DNA from: Triplophysa rosa
Taxonomy: Eukaryota; Chordata; Actinopteri; Cypriniformes; Nemacheilidae
Assembly (NCBI RefSeq): GCF_024868665.1
Contig: NC_079910.1
Coordinates: 8,528,976-8,592,975 of the forward strand
Length of the DNA: 64,000 nt
Direction of reading: 5' to 3'
A program made the position numbers and the translations under genes. Position 1 is the stretch's first letter. Every line of letters starts with the position of its first letter. Below are positions 1 through 12,400 of this stretch, piece after piece. The notes under the pieces were generated by a model that was given only the letters and a program-made list of their open reading frames with translations, was not told the origin of the DNA and made no database searches.

Positions 1-17
1 ATACACTGGACCTTTAA
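1..17. repeat. End of a TTAA-bounded MITE cut by the window edge
   Basis: ATACACTGGACCTTTAA matches the right end of the element at 7208-7581 (ACACACTGGACCTTTAA). Only the terminus is in the window. Confidence 0.6.
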
Positions 18-81
18 ACAGCTTGAACTGTCACTGGTGATGAAAATGTTGATTATATAATTCGCTCTCATTATATATAAG

Positions 82-485
82 CACCTCCAACTGTGACCGT
101 CCCACCGGAAGAGTCCATTACAGTGTCGCGGGGTGACACCGTGACCTTTACTTGCACTGCCATTGGCGTGCCCACCCCTATCATCACGTGGCGACTTAAT
201 TGGGGACACCTACCAGTCAATAACAGGTAGATTACTGCAGGGCTCAGTCTTAATAGTTAACTATTAAGCAGCACAGATTAAGAAGTACAAGCATGCAAGA
301 TTCTAATTGTTAATCTTTTATTTAAAGAGTAACAATGACCAGCGAGAATGGCCGCGGAACGCTCACCATCCGTGATGTGAAGGAAGGAGACCAGGGAGCG
401 TACACCTGTGAGGCCATCAATGCGAAAGGCCTGGTGTTTGCCATTCCCGATGGAATTCTCAGTCTCTCTCAGAGACCAAATCCAG
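82..485 (+). CDS. hspg2: hspg2: Ig domain closing domain II (2 exons)
   Basis: Exons 82-226 and 328-485. The first reads [18 protein letters not shown] followed by the B-strand cysteine (TFTCTAIG) and the C-strand tryptophan (ITWRLNWG); the second carries the [14 protein letters not shown] motif of the F strand with the partner cysteine. This is an I-set Ig fold between the LDLa cluster (upstream, not in window) and the first laminin IV-A module. Exon 1 enters in phase 1 (acceptor AG at 80-81) and ends after two bases of an Arg codon; exon 2 ends in phase 1 at a GTGCAG donor. Confidence 0.95.
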
Positions 486-3400
486 GTGCAGTGTCTCAGT
501 CTATATGGTGCACTATTAACACGTTCGTCAAATCTTATACACTGTAGGCATTTGATATAAAATATCTCATCCTGTGACCAAAGCTTAAAGTTAATTATAA
601 AACAAATTTAACACTTGGTTGTCCAAAGCCTCTAGATATTTATATTGTGTCCTTGCTTGCCTATTGTGTGACTAATGCTACTTTCCAAAAATTTGAACAT
701 ACTGTAGATCCCTGTCATCCCTTCATTTGCATGACACAGATTGCATGTGGTGGGGCGTCTCATTGTTGATGGTGGTGGTCTTTCCGTCCTGTCTTTTGTG
801 TTGTTGTCGTCCAGTTGTGTCATCCTCTCTGTACGTGTTAGCAGGTAATTGCCGCGACGGGCACTTTAGTTTGGGTGATCACTGCATGCCCTGCTTCTGT
901 TTTGGCATCACAAAGAACTGTCAGAGCACCGGACGCTACCGCAGTCAGATCCCGCTGCGCTTCAGTGAGGAGGAAGACTTCAAAGGTACTCGCGCTATTA
1001 ACACGTCTGCTATACATAACATGATAGTTAAGAAATATACTGTACATATATAACTGTTTTTCTTTGTTTTTCCACAGGAGTCAATGTGACATTTCCCAGT
1101 CGTCCTGGCACTCCACCACCACTCTCATCCACTCAGATGCTGATCAATCCTGAAACCGAGGAGTTTCAGCTTGTGGATCTGTCTCGCCGTTTTCTCGATC
1201 AAGACTCTTATTGGTCTCTACCGCGCCAGTTCTTGGGCAACAAGGTTTTTCTTCCTTTCTGAAGAACAAATTTACACAACATAAATTTGATGTTATGGCC
1301 TTTTTTATACGTTAAGGTTTAGCAAGCACATGTGCGATATGGTTTGTTTTTTGGTGTTAAGATTGAGTTTGTGTTTCGCAGGTGGATTCATACGGAGGTT
1401 ATCTGAAATATAAGGTGAGTTACTCTCTTCAGCGGGGAGGATCAGAACCAAAGGAGAAGCCTGATGTTGTGCTGAGTGGCAATGGACATAGATTCATTTA
1501 CCTAAGAGGAGACCCCACTTATCCTGATATCATCAACCATAGAGAGATCAAGTTTACAGAGGTGAGTCTACAAAGACACCATCCTCTGAAAATGATAGGC
1601 TAAATTCTTCTGCTCACTGATATTTTCAGTTAATTTTAGTTATAATGGTCAAGCTACACTGTATAACCTCATTAGCTGACTTAGTTTATAAAAAATGCGT
1701 ATAGTTAAAAAAATGAAAAGTAAATTAACTTATTTGAATTAGTCTGTAATCTTTAAACATTTTAAATAGTTGAATATTAAGGGTTTTTTTTAAGTTTTAA
1801 TATTAAGTTAAGCCTTAAATATTAATGTGTTGATTGGAATTTGGAAATATATTTATATACTTACATTTAATATTTACATTATTTATTAGGGCTGTCAAAC
1901 GATTTATCGTGATTAATCCCATCCAGAATAAACATTTGTGTTAACTAGGGCTGTCGAGGTTAATGCGTTAATTTATGCGATACATTTTTTTTTAGATTAA
2001 CGCGTTAAAATATTTAACGCAATTAACACAGCGTTTGTTTATTTTGTCATCCTTTGTCTAGTGTTACATTATATAATCACGCTCTCATTCATGTAAAGGC
2101 CTTTATACCATTTAAGTGCACCGTTGCCTTGACGTGTTCAGTGTAGATAGATGCTGCAAAAAGCACCGCGACAGTGGTCCCGTGTGGTGTATACAGTCAC
2201 GGCCTAAAGGCTGCGTCACTGAATGTCTGGCAGACAGCGCACCAGTATTATGTTCTCTTTCGTGCTTGAATGAACAAAACCACACAAGATTATTCCAGAA
2301 AGCCCGTTTTGTCTAGTATTTTCCTAAGCACAGATTTCTTTCAACGTGCTAATTAAAATCCTAATTGAATGCAAAGAATTGTGAAAATGGGAAAGGACAT
2401 CAGATCTGCGTAGATAGACAGTTCTTAAAGGGGCCGCATTCTTAAACCTGCTGCTGAGACTCCTTTCACTAATGTTAATCAAAGAACATAAGAAAAGAAG
2501 AAATCAATGTGTTTTGTAGCTTTAATTCTGTATTTAATTTAGAATTTAGCATTAAAGACTGTAAAGTGTTTGAGAACTTAATTCAACTTCTGTATATTTC
2601 CTACCAGTTAGACATGATTGCTCTCAATAATACTGTACTTCAATGTTGAACGGCTATAATTATTGTTAAAATAAAGAAAAAATTATCAATTTAATAGAGA
2701 CATCAGTTGCAGTACTAATATCAGAAAGTTGGCTTTCATTCATAAAATGATGTTGTTAAAGAAATCTTTTGTTTCTACATTAATTTGGAGATTAAATGTT
2801 AAATTATTAGAATGTAACAGTATATGTTATGTGTGATTAATCATGAATAGAGAAAGTGTATAAACGACGCCATTTCAAACAACTATTTCAGTGGCGTAAT
2901 GTGTAACATGGCACAGGAGACGCAGGTTCAAATCCAACTCTTGCTGAATACGCTCTTTTACCGTTTTCTATCACATTGCAGAGAATAAAGGCATTTGTTT
3001 TCAATAAAATTGATTTAAGACTTTAAAATTCATTTTTATTCATAAAGTTTAGGTTTAGGGTAAGTTTAGGGGTGTAGGACTTTAATATCTTAACAAGTTG
3101 CCATCATTTTAATAATCTTTATAAATATAATGATTTACACTGTTATTATTGCATAATAATAATGCCTTGGGTGGCCTATTTGTACTCTGTGTAAATAGAC
3201 AGTCCATAAATGAAAATGTTTTATCAAAAATAAATATAATACATTTTCTTAATGTGTCTATTCACTAACATCCATTGAAAACATTAATAACGTTACTGTT
3301 TTGTTTTAACAACGTTACTCATACTATGCATACATGTATATATTTAAGAAAAATATAAAATGAATAAACTTTAATATATATAATTTAAATTATTGGTAAA

Positions 3401-6400
3401 TATAAATAAATGCATTTAAATATTTTCTAAATATATATACATGTATGTGTATAAAATACACAGTACACAGACATATATTTTGTAAACACAAACTTTTATT
3501 TTGGATGCGATTAATCGAAATGAATCATTTGAGAGCCCAATTATTTATATTATACATAGGCCAGTATCGTATTATTTAAAATATGTATAAAAATAAAATA
3601 TATTTAACTATATTTCATATTTTGTATGAATTATTTAAATTAAAATAATTGTTAGATATATTAATCATATAATGTTCACATTTTCCGAACATTTTATATA
3701 AACAGCACTCCATGCAGTGTTGCCAACTGTTTTTAATATATTTATTTTGTCAGCAGTTACTTTAATTCTAAATGTTAGTTTTTCATATTAAGGTTTTATT
3801 TGTTTGGTTAATGTGAATTGATTCACTTTTTTCTCTCAGGAAAACTGGCATCACACCTCAGGAGGGGCTGTGACTCGTGATGACCTCATGATGCTTCTGG
3901 CCAATCTGGAGAGCATCCAGATTCGCACCATTTATGACAATCGCATGGCCAGCATCGGATTGAGTGACATCAGTATGGACACCACCACCAAAGAGTACTC
4001 TCTGCAGGGGAACCCCAGAGACGTGGAAGAGTGCAGGTTATTACTCCTTTAAATTAACAGAGAGGATCATGGGAGTTTCTGATTTCCTTTAAAATTAACG
4101 TTAAGAGCTGTGTTCATGTGGTTAAAAAGTGAGAGTATTTGATGTGAGAGTATTTAAAGGTGAAAGTATTTAATGTGTGTAAAATCTCCTGGTTGTTTGT
4201 CCCACACAGATGTCCACCTGGGTATTCGGGACTGTCATGTGAGACCTGCTCCCCTGCTTTCGAGCGTGTACCTGGACCCTACCTGGGCACCTGTGCCGGC
4301 TGTAACTGCAATGGTCATGCCAGTGCCTGTGACCCTGCTAGTGGACACTGCCTGGTACGTAAATCGATAAAAACAATTACAGAACTATCCCAGTGCCTCA
4401 GCTGGTAGATTACTGTGTGCCAGTCTAAATTTGAAATGTCATACAACAGAGGTGTCAGCACAACACAGAAGGGCCTCAGTGTAACAAATGCAAGCTTGGC
4501 TACTTTGGTGACCCAAGTCGAGGACGGTACGATGACTGCAAACCCTGTCCTTGTCCGTACACGGAGACATCTCGTCGGTAAGAGACTAACCAGACACTTA
4601 GGCAGGTGTTTATTAAAAGTGTCTTATTGAAATCAAAACCCCCGAGAGGGTTATAAATATTTTTCAGTAAACACTCAACACTCTTATTTATAAAAAATTA
4701 AGAAACCATTCCAAATGTTTATGTAATTAGCATTTCTTGATGTATTGTGGTCATTTCAGTCCAGTGTCTGTTGAATTTCAACAAAATCAAACCTCAGGAG
4801 TGACATTAAGTCATTCAACAGCAATGTGAAAGACTAACAGCATGACAAGACTTATGAAAACTGTGATAAAAATCCAGTTCATCACATAAAAAAATAACTT
4901 TGAACTTTTTCTAAATATATGCACAAATATTACCGTTGTATTGCTTAAAAGTGAACTGTTTCTCTGGTTTCCTTTTCTGCAAATAAAAGGAAACAATATT
5001 TTTATTAGTGATTTGGTAGAAATATTGTTTGTAGTTCACAGAATGAAACAAAAGAAATCATTTAACCTGAACGCACACCTATCAATTGATGAAACTGAAA
5101 ATGGTCTTTGTATTGGTCTCTTAATTGTTTCCACAGCTGAGTATATATAGTATATGCTTATTAATATTGATACACAGTTACACAACATTTCCCTTACAAA
5201 TTTATTTTGAAAAATATAATTTCATTTAAATAAGTTATTCAAACACTGGCCTCTGGAATTAGTGGGGTCACCCTCATATGTTCACCTGTGAATGAACTTT
5301 TCCTTGCTTTGTGAACAAGTCAACTCCCCAAGACAAATATTAGTAAAATATTAAACTGGTCTTTTGATGTGTTAAGGTTTTCAGATACTTGCTTCCTGGA
5401 CCATGACAAACAGGCAACATGTGACGCATGCAGAACTGGTTACACTGGGCGACGTTGTGAGAAGTGAGAATTGAACTCTTTAAAATATATGCAGTTCTTT
5501 TCTCATTGCATGTATTGTGCAAAAAAATATGTCACTCTATATAATTTCTTTTAATAGATGTGCCCCAGGATACGTTGGAAACCCACTTAAGCCCAACGGC
5601 AAATGCATCCCTGATTCTAGTCGTGAGCCTTTCTCTTCATTTTATATCCAAAATTATTTTTAAGCTATTATCATGATTTATATGTTTGGCTGTAAGTTCC
5701 TTATTCAGTTGGAATTTCTAGCCCATTTTAAGGTCAAGGAAATATTTAGTTAGTGAACACTGTATCCTGAAATCCCAGTTGTTTGTGAGATGGATGTTCA
5801 AAGCATTCCAGGTGTGACTGTGAGCCATGTGGTGTTTCTGTACCCCTGTTTAGCCATTTCCAAGTGCGATAACAGAGGAACTATCAATCCCATCAGCAGA
5901 CCATGTTATTGCAAGGTATTCGATTTCAGTGCCGTTTTCTATGGGGAAGCGTTCCGCATCACCCGTGTTATTATTAACATAAGTGTTATTATTTATCTGC
6001 TGCAGGCCAATGTGGTCGGTGCTCTGTGTGACGAGTGCAAGAGCGGTGCCTATCATCTGTCAGCGGATAATCCTGACGGCTGCTTGCAGTGTTTCTGTAT
6101 GGGAGTGACCAAACTGTGTGCCAGTTCTTCCTGGAGCAGAGATCAGGTAACACCATCCCACATCCTCGAATTCATTAAACCAAAGTGTGTGATGTCACAA
6201 ACTGAGGCATGCGCCAGTGAACTGCATCAAATTATTGTAAAAATAAACTGCTGTTGATGATATAGATGTTCATCTCTCTGAATGTTTTACTCTTTGTTTA
6301 TACACGTGTTTTATCTCTGTTGCTTGTCTTGAAGGTACGAGGTGGTGTCAATGGACAACTCTTCACTCTTTCGAATGCTGCCAACACCAGGACCATCTCT

Positions 6401-9400
6401 GAGGGCATTATTCAGAGAGCCAGCACGGAGATCGTCTACAGATCCTTCTCCAGTATTCCCAATGATATCTACTACTGGGTCCTGCCTGAGAACTTCGGAG
6501 GGGACAAGGTAAGAACATCACATGCGATGATTAGTAATAAAAACCGTGATGATCTTCTCTGTTAGCCACATGTTTCAAAAACATGTGTTTCTGTGTTAAG
6601 GTTACAGCATATGGAGGAGAGCTGCAGTACCAGCTGCGTTTTGAGCTGCAGCCACGCTCGCTGGTCATTGAGGGACAGTCAGATGTGGTTCTTCAAGGCA
6701 GCGGCATTTTTCTGGAGTATTACTCTCAGATCAAACCACTTCCTAGAGTCCCTACCACCATGACTGTGTCTTTCAGAGAGGTATTTCGCCTTGTGTATTT
6801 TTAACCTTCCCTTTTTGGGAGCGATACAGAGCATAACTTTAGTATAAATGTCAGATACAAGTTACCGATTTCTTTTTGAAGATGTAGTTAAAGGGATAGT
6901 TCACCCAAAAATGAAACTTTACTCATCATTTACTCATCGTCCCGTCAATCCAAATCTGTATAACTTTCTTCTGCAGATCACGAAAGCAGGTGTTTTAAAG
7001 AATGTTGGTGTGTTATTCTGCTGGACTCATTGCCTTTATTCCCACAGTCTGCGTGGAGACGGTCTGATGGCCTGCCTTGTACTCGAGAGCACCTGCTGAT
7101 GGCCCTGGCTGATATCAGTGTGTTCATGATCAGAGCCACTTATGGAGACAACATGGCTGAGAGCAGGTACTCATGATTCCTTTTCATATTCCTTTAACTT
7201 TCACCTATTAAAGATCCATCTAGTGGTGAGGTTGCGAATTGCAACCAACGGCTCACTCCACCCCTCCCTTTCGAAGCACTATGGTGGCTGACACGGGGCT
7301 AAGATGTCATCATGTGTTCGCTTCTTTGCCGAAGGAGATAATGTGTTTTCGAAACGCGCTCCGTAGTGCAGTTTGTCCGTTTAGGTCTACTGTAGAAACA
7401 ACATGGCGAATTCCATGCAAGGGGACCCGTGATGTTTGTAATTAGAAATAGCTCATTCTAAGGTAATAAAAATGTAACACGTCATTATCTAGGTCTTTAT
7501 ACACCTTTAAAGACATAGTTATGTGTATTATATTGCATTTCTATCAATAGATCCTGCAAAAATTACACACTGGACCTTTAAATCCTTTATAATAACCCTC
7601 CGAGTGACATCACACATTGATTTTTGTAAACAGCAAGGTCATTTTTGTTTGGTTTCTTATCTCTCTCGTTTAGTATCTCCAATATTCAGATGGACATTGC
7701 AGTGCCTCATTCAACAGGAAGTGAGACAGCGCTGGAAGTGGAGGAGTGCGCCTGTCCTCAGGGCTACACAGGACCTTCCTGCCAGGTAAAATACATTATA
7801 GCTTAGTTTAAACTGTACTTTACTGTACTGTAGTATATGTATTACGTTGTATATATCATATTAATAGTTGAAGTTCTGAACTATTACCCATTGTTCTTGG
7901 CCACATTTTTCGCCCCAGGATTCCCCATCTTTACTTTGAGTTTGTTTTAAAGCCAAAGGTTTCCGTATAAGGTTTAGTATACACACCTATGAACCCAGTC
8001 ACCTCTGACTCACCCATTGTTTGCAGGACTGTGAGGTCGGCTACACCCGAACACCTGGGCTTTATCTTGGCACCTGTCAGAAGTGTGACTGCAATGGACA
8101 TGCCAGCGGCTGTGACTTAGAGACTGGAGAATGTCTTGTGAGTAACTCCTTTCCATTACAGTTGCTTTGCCTCCTGTGTGATGGAAGTTTTCAAACGTTC
8201 TTACTTTTTGAAATGCGCAGCAGTGTTTGTATGCAGCCCGTTTGTTTTGTCGTAGCTGTTCCTGGAGGATTTGTTTTGGACATCTGGAGTGCTTCATTTT
8301 GTCTATGTGTTTTAGAATTGCCTACATAACACTGATGGGCGTCATTGTGAAAATTGCTGTCCTGGGTTTTATGGAAATCCCAAGAGCAGTGATGCACAGG
8401 CATGTAGACCCTGTCCTTGTCTGGGACAAGCTGATAATCAGTGAGTTTGTCTTCTTTGCTATCTATATTGAATACTTTTTTGTGTTTCAGAGGAAAACTC
8501 TTGAACACTTGATATGATTAAAGAAAGCATGCTTGGGGGAACTATGCCTTTCAGGCAATAATCCATTAATCCAAGTTTATACTGTCATTCCGCAGAAGAA
8601 CTTGTTTCGTGGATACGGATGGACAGCCCACATGTGAATGTCCCACTGTGTACACTGGCAGACGCTGTGAGAGGTAAGTGTGTATCCTCGGTTAGGGTCT
8701 ATCAAAGAGGGTATACCTACTGTTTGGTAGATATGCGGGGCTTGCCAAACCGGTGACGTAGGTGATCGGCAACTGCTTTTCTGCTGCCAGAAAGCATGTG
8801 TCTGTTGCATTGCATTATTTCTTCAACTGTTTGTGATTGGATGGTCTTTGTCTGGCGGTATGGGTGACGCACGTCTTCAATCAGTCCCGCCCATACCATT
8901 TTGAGAAATGTCTGTCCAAAGTGTCTCTCTTGCGGTCATTTTTTTAGTGGAAGCTGTGGTGCTTGTTACATTCATATGTGGTACTTTAAAAAGCTGTGTG
9001 ACATGTAAAATGAACGTTTTACCTCTGTTGATCTACTCTGTGAGTGAGGTTTTGAAGGCTGAGAAGGATTATTGAAGTTTTTAATATTGCATATTGTAAA
9101 CTTGAATTGCTTTAGTGCTTCTTTGGTACGTTTGAGCAACTTTCTTTTTCTTTGCTGTTTAAACATTTGCGGGTGTCTAGGATTGTTTATGTCTGCCATA
9201 CTGAGGCATAAACAAGTTGGTGAATGACATAGATTTGCTCAGCGCACAAAGGCTTTTGGGTGTCCGGGTAAACAACAACAATAGTGAAGTATTTTCTTAA
9301 TGAAATAGTACCAACAAATCATGTTTCACAATGGCTCTCAGTTTCACGGGCTGCGGAGACTTCTTCCTCGAAGATGCTTTCCTCCCTCCTACATGTGATG

Positions 9401-12400
9401 ATGTTTTCTACCCTAACCCTGAAAAAGTGCTGAATGTAACTGACCAAGATGCTAAGGAAAACCATGAAAGCAAAGAATATGGCTTAATGGCAACCACACA
9501 TTCAAGAACTACAAGATCTTTGTCGACCACCACACACGGCATGAGCCATCACATGAGTCCTGAGGCACAACAGCGTAGCTTTCAACTGCTCTTGAGGACA
9601 AACCTGAATCTATTTAACCAGCGCTTGAGTATGCTTGAGAGCAACACGCTGGATATGAAGGAGAGCCTTGAGAGCATGAAGCAACAGCACAGAACCTTCA
9701 TTTCTCAGATGAAGACGAGAGTTTTATCTCCAGCTGACAGGACAGACAGAGTCAATGAGTTGGCCAAGAAATACACAAACATTGAAACAAGATTCAGTAA
9801 GCTGGAGCATAAACTTGAGATATTAATCGACGGCTTTACTGCACTGGCTCAGGAGATTGACAAAGTAAAGCGTGAACGGCGCATTTCACTACCACAGCAA
9901 CATCATAAAAAAGCTTCTGGGATTGCACCCACCATGATTCCAGCCTTGACTACATCTCGGGAGAAAAACACGTCCTCCGGCAGACCTCAGCGGAGGACGG
10001 TAAGCCCCAAAACTTTTCCTGCACCTCATACTAACTCCACATTGAAAGAAGATTCCCAAAGCATCCGAAATTCAAGCAAGCAAGCAAAGTCCTCAAGTAA
10101 AAGAATCCAACCAAACCAAGAGATCAAATTGAGACGTAAAGACATTGTGGCGACTTCAAAGACAGATAATAAACAACATAACAAATCTCTCAAGAGAGCA
10201 ACGATTACTAAAAACAACCATTCCATGACCTCTGACTCCTGGAATGAAAGTTTTACAACATCAAACGGTTCAAATGAAACACATCACAGTCAACAGAAAG
10301 GAAGAAAGGCATCAGCTAGAGTTCCTCTTGTGTTACAAAATAACAAAGAAATGGAAGCATCTGAAAAACAGCAGGATAGTGATGCAAAAGAACATAGTAT
10401 GTCTACAGAAGCGCAGAAATCTGGAATAGCGGCAAAGAAACATCAGAGGCTACATTCAGTCACAAGGATGCAAGCGAATAAAACATCAGAAACTAAATTT
10501 CAGATTTCTCCTCCAGCTCATGCAAAGATTCCTCAAATGAAGGCATCAGTGGAATCTTCCAAACCACAAGTTCATATTCCTATAAAGAACTCATACAAGC
10601 CTAAAGGACTAGTTACAATGCCTTCCAAACACAACGCAAGTATATTGGTAACCAGGATGCCCTCTCTTAGTGTTCGAACAAAGAGGATAAACCCAAACAA
10701 GACTAGAGCCTCTGGAACCAACCTGTCAGACCTTCCTTCTCATGAAGATGGAGGAACCGCTAGAGAACCCAACCAACCCGAGAAAGAGTTTGCCTACACA
10801 ACTGCTTCTAGTAAACCTGCTAACAACACTAACGTACAGTCTCCTAAACCTAAAGGAAAAATAACCACTCGACGAAAATCAGCTCAGAGAAAGAGCTTTA
10901 AATCCTTTAACATTTTAGACATCTTCATGCAAAACAACAAGGGACAAAAAAGGCCCAGAATAAAACAAGATGGATACCTTCATATTGTTGTTGGAAGGCT
11001 TGCCATTCCTGTCAAAATCCTTCCTGACTATTAGATATTATATGGATTGTAGTAGCAGTTTACGTTACATTACATTAGGCATGTTTTTCCTTTTTAAACC
11101 CCCACAGGAACGACTTAACTTTATTAAATATCACTGTCCTTGGATGGTTGGCCATTCCCGTCAAAATCACTTTGGATAACTTGATATTATATGGATTATA
11201 GTACCAGTTTACATTACATTGGACCTGTTTTGTTCCTCTGAAGCCACAGGAGAATGGTGCAAAACATATTAACTGTTGTTGTTTCGTGCAAGTAAAGATG
11301 CTTTTTTGTGCAATGTTTTTTGAATACAATACATAATGTGCTGAAATAGTATTACATGTTCTCTTTTACCTTTTGGTAGAAATGGTTATGTACACAGCAG
11401 ATTCATTGATTCTATTAATTCCCATGCTTTTTTTTAGTTTGTGTGGAAAATAATAATGAGGTTGTGTCATTTTATGAATTTTGATCAAAATAATTTTGTT
11501 AACTAATAACATTTGCATTAGATATGCACTGATAAATCGGTCAATAATCGGCATCGGTCGATTAGAGCAATTTTTACACTATTGGCTATCGGCCAATAGT
11601 TTAAAAACAGCCAATGATCAGGGCCGATATCAAAAGTGGACAGAAAAATGCAATGAATTTGTGCTCAGTATAAAGAAAATGTTAAGAAACATTACAAGTT
11701 TAATGTTCAAAATTAATAGTCATTAAAAGAATTAATAACATTCAGAAAGTTATAAATAAATATTAATTTAATCTTCAGAATCGGAATCGGCAGGTATCAC
11801 TCTGAATAATCGGTATTGGTGGAGAAATTTAGGATCAGGGCATCTCTAATTTACATATTCATTCTGCCATTGTTCAAGAAACAAATAGTCAGCAAACAGG
11901 TGTTTGTGCATTTAAAAATTACACACAGAATGTGTTTTTACTTTAATTTTTTATGTTAAATTTTGCTTTATTGTTTTTTGCTCACTTTTAATATTTTATA
12001 TATGAAACATTGTGTCATAGATATCTGTAGGGTTTACAAGTGATGGTGCTAAAATGTCAACTTTATTTGTGCGTTAATCTTCATTTATCTCTGTTATCTG
12101 CTCCTATTGGCTTGTTAAGTTGGATTTTTTTGTTCTTTTTCTTACTCTAAATTGTGCTGTGAGTTGACCGGATAAAGTACTTAAAAAACAAAGAGTAAAG
12201 GTTACTTTTATATTGATATTCTGTCATAGCCATTCATAAGATTTAGTTTGAACTACTGTACCTTGACGCCTCCGCTTATCAGGTAAGACTTTCAACAAGT
12301 TCCTCAGCTTCCACAAGCTTGGAGATAAGGTGGTTTCACTAATTTGGGTATTATGAGGAAACATTTGGGTTGTGTTTGTTTTTTGTCTTTGTTCAATAAA

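Noticed and set aside
2116..2316. 66-codon + strand frame
   Set aside because: Lies within the nested transposon remnants of intron 1562-3839 and has no coding-like neighbours or homology.
5397..5463. Alternative acceptor TTTTCAG for the exon at 5377
   Set aside because: Starting after that CAG would place a TGA in the frame carried over from the previous exon; the upstream TTAAG acceptor keeps the laminin-EGF sequence.
9010..9039. Possible signal-peptide exon ([10 protein letters not shown] followed by GTGAGT) for the intronic ORF
   Set aside because: It ends in phase 0, while the candidate acceptor at 9341 requires phase 2; joining them destroys the frame.
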